Shown here one piece after another: positions 1 to 7,844 of a stretch of DNA of 38,782 nt. The notes beneath the pieces are model-generated. The model worked only from the letters and a program-made list of their open reading frames with translations. It was not told the DNA's origin and made no database searches. Position 1 is the first letter of the stretch. Each line of letters starts with the position of its first letter. Origin of the DNA: Anaerobacterium chartisolvens (lineage in GTDB: Bacteria; Bacillota; Clostridia; Acetivibrionales; DSM-27016); contig NZ_QPJT01000036.1 in NCBI RefSeq assembly GCF_003337415.1, positions 1-38,782 on the forward strand. The letters run 5' to 3'. Position numbers and translations under genes: made by a program.

Positions 1-131
1 TTATTATTTGTAATACTAAATACACTTTGCCACTTTGTAAGACATAATGCAGCTAGCTTTATTCGCCAAGGTTGCATTTACTTTGTCAACTGAGGCCTTA
101 AAAAAATATATAAATTACTTTCATATAACTC

Positions 132-160
132 TTGCATTAATGTCTAAAGGGTGCTATAAT
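132..160 (+). promoter_or_regulatory. Sigma-A promoter of the tRNA-Gln gene
   Basis: TTGCAT (132-137) and a perfect TATAAT (155-160) are separated by 17 bp, with a TG one base before the -10 (extended -10). The tRNA begins 19 bases after the -10, so transcription should start only about 12 bases upstream of the mature 5' end. Confidence 0.75.
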
Positions 161-179
161 AACTTTTGTCAAAAAATAT

Positions 180-253
180 TGCGGGTTTGTGTAATGGTAG
201 CACTACTGACTCTGGCTCAGTCTGTTAGGGTTCGAATCCTTAACCCGCAGCCA
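180..253 (+). tRNA. tRNA-Gln (anticodon CTG)
   Basis: The cloverleaf folds completely. The acceptor stem is 180-186 with 243-249, the D arm GTGT/GCAC, the anticodon stem 205-209 with 217-221, and the T arm TAGGG/CCTTA closes the standard TTCGAAT loop. The seven-base anticodon loop 210-216 puts CTG at 212-214, read as glutamine. The first pair is T-A, the weak U1-A72 pair that is a glutamine identity element, and the discriminator is G. CCA is encoded at 251-253. The CTG isoacceptor is the minor Gln tRNA in low-GC bacteria. Confidence 0.95.
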
Positions 254-290
254 ATAAGGCAGCTTCTTAAAAAGGAAGCTGCCTTATTTT
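253..290 (+). terminator. Rho-independent terminator after tRNA-Gln
   Basis: A perfect 14-bp stem (253-266 with 275-288) with an 8-base loop ends in a T run (287-290). It begins on the last base of the encoded CCA, so the tRNA is a single-gene transcript. The AT-rich outer part could also allow termination from the other side. Confidence 0.9.
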
Positions 291-464
291 GTGTCCTTTG
301 CGAAGCATCAAGATCGTTCTTTTGCCTTACATTTCTCAATCGGTTAAATCATTAAACAGCATAAATCTCAATCATACCAAACAAAAGACTTGTTAATAAA
401 TATTTACATATAATTACAATAAATTATAATAAATTACGTAATGAATTTAATTGGAGGTATTTTT

Positions 465-1510
465 ATGAGAGGTAAAGGTATTTTAAAGGCAAGCTTTATT
501 ATGCCCATAGTATTTGCAATCATTTTATTGCTAATGCAAATAGCGGGTGCGTCGGGGGAAGGAGAATGGACAGCAAAAGCACCTATGTCTACTGCGAGAG
601 GTTATTTTCAGGCAGAAGTAATTAACGGTAAAATTTATGCCATTGGAGGACGCAACAATCAAGGCTATATGATCTCAGTTGAGGAGTATAACCCTGTAAC
701 AAACAGATGGACAGCAAAAGCACCTATACCTACCCCGAGACAAGCTTTGCAAACAGAAGTAATTGGCGGAAAAATTTATGCTATTGGAGGGGTTAACGGT
801 TCAGGTACCTTACCTCTGGTAGAGGTATATGATCCGGCAACGGAGCTGTTGTTTTTTGGGATTGGTATGGTACTGTTGATGTAATTTACAAAAATTGGGG
901 GAATATTGGTATATCATTAGGAAATGGACAGATTATACATGCCGATTATAATAATATAAAAATCACTGGGACGTATATAGATTCTTCACGTAAATATCGC
1001 GGGTGGGGAATATGGCACAATAATACTCTTGAATCGTCTTCATCTTCTCAAGGTATAGTTTCAGGCGGCATATATACACTTGAATCAAGGCAGGGAGGTA
1101 TGTTGAATATTTATGCTGGGACTGATAAGGATGGAACAAAAGCTTGTATATGGCAAAGAGACGGGAGCAAAGAACAGCAGTTTCGAGTGGTAAATATAGG
1201 CTCAAATAAGTATAAGATTTATGCTCTTTGCAGTAGCAATGGATACGGCAGAGTTCTTGATACCAATAGAGGCACATCAATTTCCAACCCTTTAAAATAT
1301 GGATTAAAAATTGACATCTGGAGTTCAAACGATGCACCAGCACAAGAATGGTATATTATAGATTTAGGCAACGGCTATTATAAAGTAGAACTTGCTGCAC
1401 TTAAGGATGGGATGGTAACTAGTGCAGGGTCTGCAAATAATAGTAACATAACATTAGAGAAAAATACAGGTGCATACTCTCAGCAATGGAAATTTGCTAA
1501 GGTGGGATGA
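465..1510 (+). pseudogene. Chimeric pseudogene: kelch-repeat N-terminus joined out of frame to an NlpC/P60-like plus ricin-lectin C-terminus
   Basis: Translation should start at ATG 465, which has GGAGGT six bases upstream; an in-frame ATG at 441 has no ribosome site. The first part is a signal peptide or membrane anchor (about residues 10-30) followed by two kelch repeats (each with WTAKAP, then GGKIYAIGG- or NGKIYAIGG-like cores). At about 836-845 the kelch homology stops after VYDPAT and the frame runs to a stop at 882-884. The adjacent frame, open from 833 to 1510, continues as a cell-wall-hydrolase-like segment (AVVFWDWYGTVD, NWGNIGISLGNGQIIHAD, RGWGIW) and then a ricin-type beta-trefoil lectin (repeated QQF/QEW/QQW motifs) ending at 1510. 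The catalytic Cys expected of NlpC/P60 is not in the surviving part. I read this as a deletion that fused two secreted-protein genes; a sequencing frameshift cannot explain the domain mixture. Confidence 0.7.
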
Positions 1511-2046
1511 AGAATTGCAGCTCTGCATGGGTATTGTTAAAAGCCTTAGAGAATAATAGGGGCTTTCTACTACTACAATTTATATTTACCTATCTGTTGT
1601 TGGTTTAAATGTATACGCCAACCCGCAACCAAATGAAAACTATGATTTTAATACAATGGAAAACTCTTAAATTCAAGGGGTTTTCGTTGTTATTAGAGTA
1701 AAATTGTAGGTTAAAATGAGCTTGATTTTGTTATTAGACTACCAATTAAAGGGAAAAACGCACACCTACCAATCATAATTGGCATAAGAGTGTGCATTTT
1801 TTTATTAGGGTGTGCAAACTTTTTAGCGGGAAAAATGATGGAGGAAATTTAAGTACTCCAAATTTTGTGTCAATATATAATGTTGTTTCCGCATACGGCA
1901 CACGTGGAGACGGTTACATTACTAACAAAACTGTAGTTTTTCTTTGGGTGAATTCTTGGAGTGCCGTGGGGGCTATAAAAAAAGTATAGTTTTGTTTGGT
2001 ATAAACTGAAAAGTGGTAATTCTCAAAAATGCAGGATTTTATTTGG
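1511..2046. other. Intergenic or degenerate stretch without a convincing gene
   Basis: About 0.5 kb between the chimeric pseudogene and the convergent nucleotidyltransferase gene. The only notable open frame (1792-1989, 65 codons) starts inside a terminator-like hairpin, has no ribosome site and matches nothing I recognise. The DNA is AT-rich and probably decayed coding sequence. Confidence 0.5.
1760..1803 (+). terminator. Terminator-like hairpin
   Basis: GCACAC (1760-1765) pairs with GTGTGC (1790-1795), with an inner CCAAT/ATTGG pairing, followed by seven T (1797-1803). It lies 250 bases after the preceding reading frame, so it may have served a gene that has since decayed. Confidence 0.45.
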
Positions 2047-2076
2047 CATATTTCATATTAGCGAAATTGAAATATG
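2047..2076. repeat. Inverted repeat at the end of the minus-strand nucleotidyltransferase gene
   Basis: CATATTTCA (2047-2055) and TGAAATATG (2068-2076) form a 9-bp dyad with a 12-base spacer, two bases beyond the stop of the minus-strand gene. No clean T run follows on either strand, so it is only a weak terminator candidate. Confidence 0.4.
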
Positions 2077-2077
2077 A

Positions 2078-3079
2078 TTATAACAATATTTTACCATAAA
2101 TCCCCATCATTAATTCTTCGACTTGCTTATAGTCTGGTTCATCAGGAAGAGATGTGTTTTCAGCCGCTGATTTGAACCTGCGTTCATATTCGTCAACCAT
2201 CTGAAATACATCGTTATAGCTGTACTTCCCGTTACGTATATCAAGGAAAAATTCACGTTCCTTTTCTCTGTAAGTATTAACCCCTTTACCCTCAAGGATC
2301 TCCGTGCCAGTAACCAAGAGCCTGATTAAGTGCATGGCGTGCTTGTTGAGGTGAAGCTCATCCTTTTTGCTGTTCCTATGATTCAGTTTGGAGTAATCCT
2401 TTACAATGTTATTCATATCTGAATAGATATTTTTAAGGTCTCTTAGGGGATAATGTTTCAGGCTTATATCAATAAAGATTTCTGTGTCCATTTCTTCTTT
2501 ATTCGATTGATCAATGTATAAGGTGATTTCGCTGTCTGTGAAGCTTTTATAAGTCCGTTTTAAATGATCCATTTGTCCTGAAATACTGTTAAGGATATGC
2601 TGCTCCTTTTCTGCTTGAGGGTAGTTATCCCTGGCAAGAGCATTCTGCAGCCTTCTAATCTGGGCTGTTGCATAATTGCCAAAACTCTGGATAGCTTTTT
2701 TAGATAAGAATAAATCAACATTATCCCTTAGAAGTTGGCCTTCCTTTGTTATGACGAGGAGATGTTCAGACCTTGTGCCCAGAATCTCCAGAACATTTGG
2801 GTTGCTATTCAGGCACAGAGTAATAAACTTTTTGAGTCCGTAAATCACAGTGTCTGTAGTCCTGTCCTCGAACTGCTCAAAGCTTGATAATCCCATAATA
2901 TCCTGTTTTGTTTCTATCGTGACGCCCCTGACATCAATATCGCTGGTATCAACATTTGTACCATAGGCAATAGAACCTGCTGTTGTAAGTATTAATATAT
3001 TCCTTCCAAGGTGCGGATCTGTCCTTAGAAACTCATATTCGAGTTTATTTAGTTTATCTTTTATATACGGTACATCCAT
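2078..3079 (-). CDS. Predicted nucleotidyltransferase (RlaP/DNA polymerase beta superfamily)
   Basis: A 333-residue minus-strand protein whose N-terminal part carries the nucleotidyltransferase signature: G35-S36 followed by D47-x-D49 within GSIAYGTNVDTSDIDVRG. This is the metal- and NTP-binding core of the polymerase beta fold. The remainder is helical and matches the overall layout of the 'RNA repair pathway DNA polymerase beta' family (PF10127, RlaP-type), which is predicted to act on nucleic acid; its substrate is unknown here. The start is ATG at 3079, seven bases from AAAGGAG (3087-3093); a TTG two codons upstream would sit on the ribosome site. A remnant of a second member of the same family lies directly upstream on the same strand, so two paralogs once formed a tandem pair. 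Confidence 0.8.
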   Translation of the reverse strand: MDVPYIKDKLNKLEYEFLRTDPHLGRNILILTTAGSIAYGTNVDTSDIDVRGVTIETKQDIMGLSSFEQFEDRTTDTVIYGLKKFITLCLNSNPNVLEILGTRSEHLLVITKEGQLLRDNVDLFLSKKAIQSFGNYATAQIRRLQNALARDNYPQAEKEQHILNSISGQMDHLKRTYKSFTDSEITLYIDQSNKEEMDTEIFIDISLKHYPLRDLKNIYSDMNNIVKDYSKLNHRNSKKDELHLNKHAMHLIRLLVTGTEILEGKGVNTYREKEREFFLDIRNGKYSYNDVFQMVDEYERRFKSAAENTSLPDEPDYKQVEELMMGIYGKILL

Positions 3080-3101
3080 GTGCAAACTCCTTTAAATTTT
3101 T

Positions 3102-3155
3102 AGGGACATTTCTTAACGTAAAAGAATTACTTCCTGTTCAGAAAGGTGTGTCCCT
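3102..3155. repeat. REP-like hairpin between the two nucleotidyltransferase loci
   Basis: AGGGACA (3102-3108) and TGTCCCT (3149-3155) form the base of an imperfect hairpin, with TTTCTT/AGAAAG pairing further in. Sequences of the form 'GGGACA...TGTCCC' are typical of dispersed REP elements mobilised by RAYT-type transposases; no transposase is present here. Confidence 0.45.
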
Positions 3156-3160
3156 TTTCC

Positions 3161-3420
3161 TTAATCGCCCCAGACTTCCTTAAGTGTTTCTCGGAACAGA
3201 ATATTTAAGGCCTCATAATCGGATGTTTTTTCTTTTCTGACTGTTTTGAGATATTGCTCGTAATGAGTTATATTATATGAGTATATATAAACCTTACATC
3301 GTAGTCGCTGTCTTTGGATGCGAACCCCCAGCCTTTGCTACCGGATTCAATAGCAAAGAGAATTTTGATGTCGTTTTCTTTTTCAATTGCACTAAGCTTG
3401 TTTATTATAATATCCTGAAT
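3161..3420 (-). pseudogene. Internally deleted second nucleotidyltransferase (RlaP-type)
   Basis: Reading leftward from about 3420, the peptide begins IQDIIINKLSAIEKEND and contains ESGSKGWGFASKDSDYDV, the classic G-S ... D-x-D signature of this family in an ESGSRAWGFAS-type context. It stops after RFIYTHII. The sequence then resumes as HYEQYLKTVRKEK...LFRETLKEVWGD and a stop at 3161-3163, which looks like the authentic C-terminus of the same family. About 150 central residues are missing. An AGGAG (3430-3434) lies nine bases before the first codon, which would be ATT; the original start may have mutated. Confidence 0.7.
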
Positions 3421-3646
3421 ATTTTATTTCTCCTAAATTACTTGTATTCTAAATTATACCATATAAATGAAATCGGAGGTTAATGAAAAATTTCATTTGG
3501 AATAGATTCCTTTCAATAGTTCAAAATTCATGATAAATATGGTAAACTTTTTGTAGTCAATACACTTTATGTCTGTTAGAACAGTAAACTTGTAAATTAT
3601 AGTGATTTGATATTTTTGTTTTTCTGAAGTATTACTGGAGGCTATT

Positions 3647-4156
3647 ATGGATAAAAAACTTGAGGTCAATATAAACTATTGCGATAAGGATATTAAGCAA
3701 GCCATATCTTATATAATTATCAGGATAAATAAGATATGGGTTGGTTTTGTATGCTTTTCAGGAGTAATCTTAAGTATGCTGATATATGGTTTCATAAATG
3801 GATTTAGCAGCTATCTTAAAGGGCAAACAATAGTATTTACAGTATGTGGGTTTTTATTTTATGCGATTTATTATCAAATTCCGGTTAATGGATATGTTGA
3901 TTTCTATCGAAAACGTAAAGGTGGAATTTATACCTTTTCAGATCACGACATAAAAATTGTTGGTGAAGAAGTTCAGAGCATTTGTGCTTGGGGCATATTC
4001 AAAAAGGGATATGATATTCATAATTCTTTTTTACTTAGAGATGAAAACAAGTTTCTTTACATCTTTCCCAAACGGTGCTTTGATAATGAGGCAGATATAG
4101 AAATGCTTCGGCAGGTGATGTCTGAGAACATAAAAGATTATAAAGTATGTAAATGA
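3647..4156 (+). CDS. YcxB-like membrane protein
   Basis: 169 residues with two membrane segments (about residues 28-50 and 60-80), then a soluble C-terminal domain ending in SFLLRDENKFLYIFPKRCF followed by a short acidic helix. Two adjacent N-terminal membrane helices and a C-terminal 'LL...YIFPKR.F' strand are the hallmark of the YcxB-like family (PF14317), whose function is unknown. ATG is preceded by GGAGG at a normal distance. The gene stands with another small membrane-protein gene 60 bp downstream. Confidence 0.7.
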   Translation: MDKKLEVNINYCDKDIKQAISYIIIRINKIWVGFVCFSGVILSMLIYGFINGFSSYLKGQTIVFTVCGFLFYAIYYQIPVNGYVDFYRKRKGGIYTFSDHDIKIVGEEVQSICAWGIFKKGYDIHNSFLLRDENKFLYIFPKRCFDNEADIEMLRQVMSENIKDYKVCK

Positions 4157-4216
4157 TGCCTAAAGTTTTTATCGAGAAGGCTAATTGGGAACTAAAAGTA
4201 TAAGGGTGGGGTTAAA

Positions 4217-4483
4217 TTGAAGCCATTTAATAAGACAGAATGGTCAAAAATTAAGAAGCAAGGAATTATGGCTTATTTGTTGATGCATTGGATACTAGCT
4301 GCTGCTCTTCCAGCTGCTTTGATTCTATCAATATTCAGATTTGTCTTGAAGGGATTTGACTTTGGGTATTTCACTTTCAGATACTTTATTGCAAATCTTA
4401 TATTCTGTAAAGTAATTGCAATTATTTGTGGCTTACGGAAGTGGCGAAAAAATAATAAACTGTACCAAATTCCTGAGGAATGA
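4217..4483 (+). CDS. Small membrane protein, unknown function
   Basis: 88 residues starting at TTG, five bases after GGGTGGGG. Two hydrophobic stretches (about 20-42 and 48-72) are separated by a short polar turn and followed by a basic tail (RKWRKNNK). I do not recognise a family. The 60-bp gap suggests co-transcription with the upstream YcxB-like gene. Confidence 0.55.
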   Translation: MKPFNKTEWSKIKKQGIMAYLLMHWILAAALPAALILSIFRFVLKGFDFGYFTFRYFIANLIFCKVIAIICGLRKWRKNNKLYQIPEE

Positions 4484-4669
4484 AATGCTGGACAAAAATA
4501 GAGGATTATAGGGATACGATGTATACAATAGCATTGTCTCAAAAAGTAGAGTTTTTTGATGAAAACAAAACCCGGTAAGGCTGCCTGACAGTACTTGTAT
4601 TGTAGTGATTGAGAAGCAATAGATATTATATATTTCATCAAAAGAGATAGAGTAAAGAAGGAGAAGCTT

Positions 4670-5581
4670 ATGCTTGATGTTTGTTTGCTAGGAACAGGAG
4701 GGGTGATGCCTCTGCGGAACAGGTGGCTCACATCTCTTTTAATAAGGTATAATGGAAGAATGATTCTGATAGATTGTGGTGAAGGGACTCAAATACCACT
4801 TAAAATGGCTGAATGGGGATTAAAGTCAATTGATGCTGTCCTGTTTACCCATTATCATGCGGATCATGTAGCGGGCTTGCCCGGATTCCTTCTTACATTA
4901 GGTAATTCCGGGAGGGAAGAGCCTTTAACTTTAATGGGACCTCCAGGAATAAAAAAGGTGGTTGAAGGTTTAACAGTGATTTCACCGGAATTACCCTATG
5001 ATCTCCGATTAATTGAACTACCCGATACCGAAAATGCTGAAGCATGTATTAATGATATTTTTATTAGGAGTATACCGGTTGACCATACCATTCCCTGTCT
5101 ATCATATTGTGTTGAACTTAAAAGGCAGGGTAAATTTGATGTTGAACGTGCTAAGGAACTAATGATTCCTGTAAACCACTGGAATAATCTGCAGAAAGGT
5201 GAGATAATTACACTGGAGAACAGGGTTATTACTCCTGAAATGGTTTTAGGTAAACCCAGAAAAGGAATTAAGGTTTGTTATTGCACAGATACAAGACCGA
5301 CAGATGAATTGGCGGAGTTTATTAAAGGCTCGAATCTCTTTATTTGTGAAGGTATGTATGGTGATGAGAAGGACACTGTTAAAGCTGAACAGAAAAAGCA
5401 TATGATGTTTTCAGAAGCAGGACTGATTGCCAGGCAAGGGAATGTAGGGGAGCTGTGGCTTACCCATTACAGCCCGTCACTTACAGAGCCGGAGGAATAT
5501 ATTGACGCTGTGAGGAAAATTTTTGCAAATACAGTTGGGGGAAGAGATTTACTCACAAAAACGATAAAGTATAAAGATTAA
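4670..5581 (+). CDS. rnz: Ribonuclease Z (tRNA 3'-processing endonuclease)
   Basis: A 303-residue metallo-beta-lactamase-fold nuclease that trims tRNA precursors downstream of the discriminator base. It shows the N-terminal LLGTGG strand, the HxHxDH metal motif at H61, H63, D65 and H66 (FTHYHADHVAGLPG), a VDHTIPC histidine near residue 140, the CYCTDTRP aspartate near 205 and the C-terminal LTHYSP histidine. Length is normal for the short bacterial form. The start is ATG with GGAG upstream. CCA is encoded in the tRNA at 180-253, so that one would not need this enzyme. The next gene begins directly after its stop codon. Confidence 0.93.
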   Translation: MLDVCLLGTGGVMPLRNRWLTSLLIRYNGRMILIDCGEGTQIPLKMAEWGLKSIDAVLFTHYHADHVAGLPGFLLTLGNSGREEPLTLMGPPGIKKVVEGLTVISPELPYDLRLIELPDTENAEACINDIFIRSIPVDHTIPCLSYCVELKRQGKFDVERAKELMIPVNHWNNLQKGEIITLENRVITPEMVLGKPRKGIKVCYCTDTRPTDELAEFIKGSNLFICEGMYGDEKDTVKAEQKKHMMFSEAGLIARQGNVGELWLTHYSPSLTEPEEYIDAVRKIFANTVGGRDLLTKTIKYKD

Positions 5582-6154
5582 ATGAACTTTGGGGATAGCT
5601 CAATACTAAGAATGAAGCACACGGCAAATATTATAACAATATGCAGGATTTTTCTTTCGCTGTCATTGCTTATTTTTTTGGATAATAAAGCAGTATTTAT
5701 GTCAGTTTATTTAATATGCGGAATAAGTGATGTTTTAGATGGCGCCATTGCGCGCAGAACCCGCACCGAAAGCCGGGCGGGGGCAAGGCTGGATTCCGCC
5801 GCCGATATAGTGATGTTCGGGATTATCACCGCCAGCTTTATTGTGTGGGTTGGGCCTGAACTGAAATCTGTACTGCCCTATGTCGCTGCCGTTGCTCTGC
5901 TCCGCATTGCCGGACTGCTTATTGCAGCATATAAATACCGCTGCTTTGCAATGCTCCATACATGGGCAAATAAGGCTTCAGGAGTGCTGGTGTTTATTAC
6001 TCCTGTTTTATACGCCATAACAGGAGAGGTATGGATTATACCCGTTGTATCCATTATCTGTGCGCTTTCTGCGGTTGAGGAGTGTGCTATCCATATAATA
6101 TCGGATGAGCTTGATTTGAACAGGAGAAGCATTTTTTATGCGCAGAGGCGTTGA
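5582..6154 (+). CDS. CDP-alcohol phosphatidyltransferase family protein
   Basis: A 190-residue membrane enzyme with the complete CDP-alcohol phosphotransferase signature D50-x2-D53-G-x2-A-R-x8-G-x3-D71-x3-D75. The four aspartates bind metal and the CDP headgroup. About six membrane helices follow. The family makes phospholipids such as phosphatidylglycerol phosphate or phosphatidylserine; the exact alcohol is not evident. The ATG follows the rnz stop without a gap, implying translational coupling; a second ATG at 5612 gives a more family-like N-terminus (MKHTANIITICR) and may be the true start. Base composition changes within the gene: up to about 5740 it is AT-rich like rnz, after that it is strikingly GC-rich. 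Confidence 0.85.
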   Translation: MNFGDSSILRMKHTANIITICRIFLSLSLLIFLDNKAVFMSVYLICGISDVLDGAIARRTRTESRAGARLDSAADIVMFGIITASFIVWVGPELKSVLPYVAAVALLRIAGLLIAAYKYRCFAMLHTWANKASGVLVFITPVLYAITGEVWIIPVVSIICALSAVEECAIHIISDELDLNRRSIFYAQRR

Positions 6155-6261
6155 ATATTCTATTTAACGTATAGACAGACAGCGGGGCGAAATGCTACTA
6201 TTCTTTATAAGAATATTTTTTGCAGGCTTAAAAATTGAGCCGCAACAGTGGGAGGCTGAAA

Positions 6262-7500
6262 GTGGAAAAAACATCAGTTGAGAATGGACAAAAGGAACAG
6301 AAGTATCTGGGAAATAAAGGACTGATAGCGTTAATAGCACTTTTAAGTGCGTTCATACCGTTGTCTACCGATATTTATCTCCCCGCACTGCCGAGCATGG
6401 CAGGGAGCCTTAATGCGTCGGAGGGGCTCATAAGCCTCACCTTAATATTGTTTTTTATTTTTTATGCCGCGGGAACTGTATTCTGGGGGCCGCTGAGCGA
6501 TAAATACGGGAGGAAGCGCATACTGCTTACAGGACTTAGCGGATATACCGTTGCAAGTGTGCTCTGTGCCGTATCGGGAAATGTATATCAGCTTATTGCG
6601 TTCAGGATTCTTCAGGCGGTTGCGAGCGGCTCCGCTGCTGCCGTGGCCACGGCAATAGTCAAGGATGTGTACAGCGGGAGGAGGCGTGAAGGGGTGCTGG
6701 CGATTGTGCAGTCCATGACAATGATATCGCCTATTATCGCGCCTGTTTTGGGAGCTTTTATATTGGGGTTCACTACATGGAGAGGTGTGTTCTTCATATT
6801 GGCGGCAATAGGAGTGGCGGCTGTTGCCGCGACTGTCGCATTTCAGGAGACGGCGGTGCAGCTATATAAAGGAGGTATCCTTAAGTCACTGGGCAGGCTG
6901 GGGGTAGTGGCCAGAAATCCGGGCTTTATAGCTCTTCTTGCCACATTCTCCATTATGGCAATCCCGTCCATGGCTTTTATATCTGCGTCTTCGTATATTT
7001 ATATCGGTACATTCGGGCTGAGTGAACAGACGTACAGCTATTATTTTGCTGCAAACGCATTGTTTTCAGTTATGGGGCCGATGGTCTATATGAAGATCTC
7101 CAAACATTTTAAACGCGGCAGCATAATTACAGCAAGCTATTCTACAGCAATAGTGAGCGGGCTCCTGATATGTACAATAGGGGGCATGAGGCCGTGGCTG
7201 TTTGCACTGTCTATAATTCCTGCTACACTGGCAGGGAGTGCAATACGCCCACCCTGCACTAATCTTATGCTTGAACAGCAGCAGCAGGACGCGGGGGCGG
7301 TTTCATCTCTTATGGGTTGTGCCTTCACGCTTATGGGGAGCATCGGAATGGCTCTTATTTCACTGAACTGGCAGAATAAAATAGCTATGATGGGTATTGG
7401 CTATATAATAGTTGCGCTTACAAGCTTGATTCTCTGGACGGTTGTTTCAAAAAAGCCTTTTGTACGGCAGGTTTCAAATGTCCCTTACGAGCAGATGTAG
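6262..7500 (+). CDS. Bcr/CflA-family drug efflux transporter (MFS)
   Basis: A 12-helix major-facilitator protein. The first loop holds motif A (WGPLSDKYGRKRILL), TM1 carries the Bcr/CflA-typical STDIYLPALP, and TM4-5 carry RxxQA and SPIIAPVLGA. Members expel chloramphenicol, bicyclomycin or related compounds by proton antiport. I place the start at GTG 6262 because GGAGG lies six bases upstream; the longer frame from TTG 6235 lacks a ribosome site. It follows the CDP-alcohol gene by about 100 bp and is the last gene before the carbohydrate island. A regulator is not adjacent. Confidence 0.88.
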   Translation: MEKTSVENGQKEQKYLGNKGLIALIALLSAFIPLSTDIYLPALPSMAGSLNASEGLISLTLILFFIFYAAGTVFWGPLSDKYGRKRILLTGLSGYTVASVLCAVSGNVYQLIAFRILQAVASGSAAAVATAIVKDVYSGRRREGVLAIVQSMTMISPIIAPVLGAFILGFTTWRGVFFILAAIGVAAVAATVAFQETAVQLYKGGILKSLGRLGVVARNPGFIALLATFSIMAIPSMAFISASSYIYIGTFGLSEQTYSYYFAANALFSVMGPMVYMKISKHFKRGSIITASYSTAIVSGLLICTIGGMRPWLFALSIIPATLAGSAIRPPCTNLMLEQQQQDAGAVSSLMGCAFTLMGSIGMALISLNWQNKIAMMGIGYIIVALTSLILWTVVSKKPFVRQVSNVPYEQM

Positions 7501-7599
7501 TTAATGGCGCTGGAGGCATAGAGACTGCAGTCTGTGTGAAAACTATTTTGAATAAAATCGTAATCTTTAGTTCTTGCAAAAAAGTAGCGAAGGAATCTT

Positions 7600-7666
7600 G
7601 GGGACGGATTCCTGTGCTTCCGCAGCGCAGCGTAGGACTGAAAGGAAAGCATAGGAACCGTACCCC
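7600..7666. repeat. REP-like imperfect hairpin
   Basis: GGGGACGGATTCCTGTGC (7600-7617) and GCATAGGAACCGTACCCC (7649-7666) are imperfect inverted copies around a GC-rich loop. The form matches dispersed REP/RAYT-type elements. It lies in the 344-bp gap between the efflux gene and operon A, and marks the left edge of the island. Confidence 0.6.
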
Positions 7667-7771
7667 ATGATGCCGTAGCGGTGGCGAGTTGCAATTTCTC
7701 AAATAACTCTGTCTGCCGTCCCTGCGCATCTACAAATATGCAGGAGATTGGATTCATAAAGCAAAAGGCTA

Positions 7772-7799
7772 TTGACTTTTATTTTTTTTTATTTATAAT
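7772..7799 (+). promoter_or_regulatory. Sigma-A promoter of operon A
   Basis: TTGACT (7772-7777) and TATAAT (7794-7799) are 16 bp apart within a T-rich tract. The candidate operator begins three bases after the -10, at the expected transcription start. Confidence 0.8.
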
Positions 7800-7800
7800 T

Positions 7801-7815
7801 AGTGTATAAGACACT
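7801..7815. promoter_or_regulatory. Candidate repressor operator O1
   Basis: AGTGT and ACACT form a perfect dyad around ATAAG, directly downstream of the -10. The 13-bp core GTGTATAAGACAC (7802-7814) recurs with one change upstream of operon B (13905-13917). Position over the start site implies repression by steric block, most likely by the GntR-LacI hybrid encoded between the two operons. Confidence 0.65.
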
Positions 7816-7844
7816 ATGACACAAATACACGCGAGGTGGGAGAA

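Noticed and set aside
1792-1989. 65-codon plus-strand open frame
   Set aside because: It begins inside a terminator-like hairpin, lacks a ribosome site and shows no recognisable motif; treated as degenerate sequence.
3277-3483. 68-codon plus-strand open frame
   Set aside because: It is antisense to the nucleotidyltransferase remnant, whose catalytic motif is clear on the minus strand.
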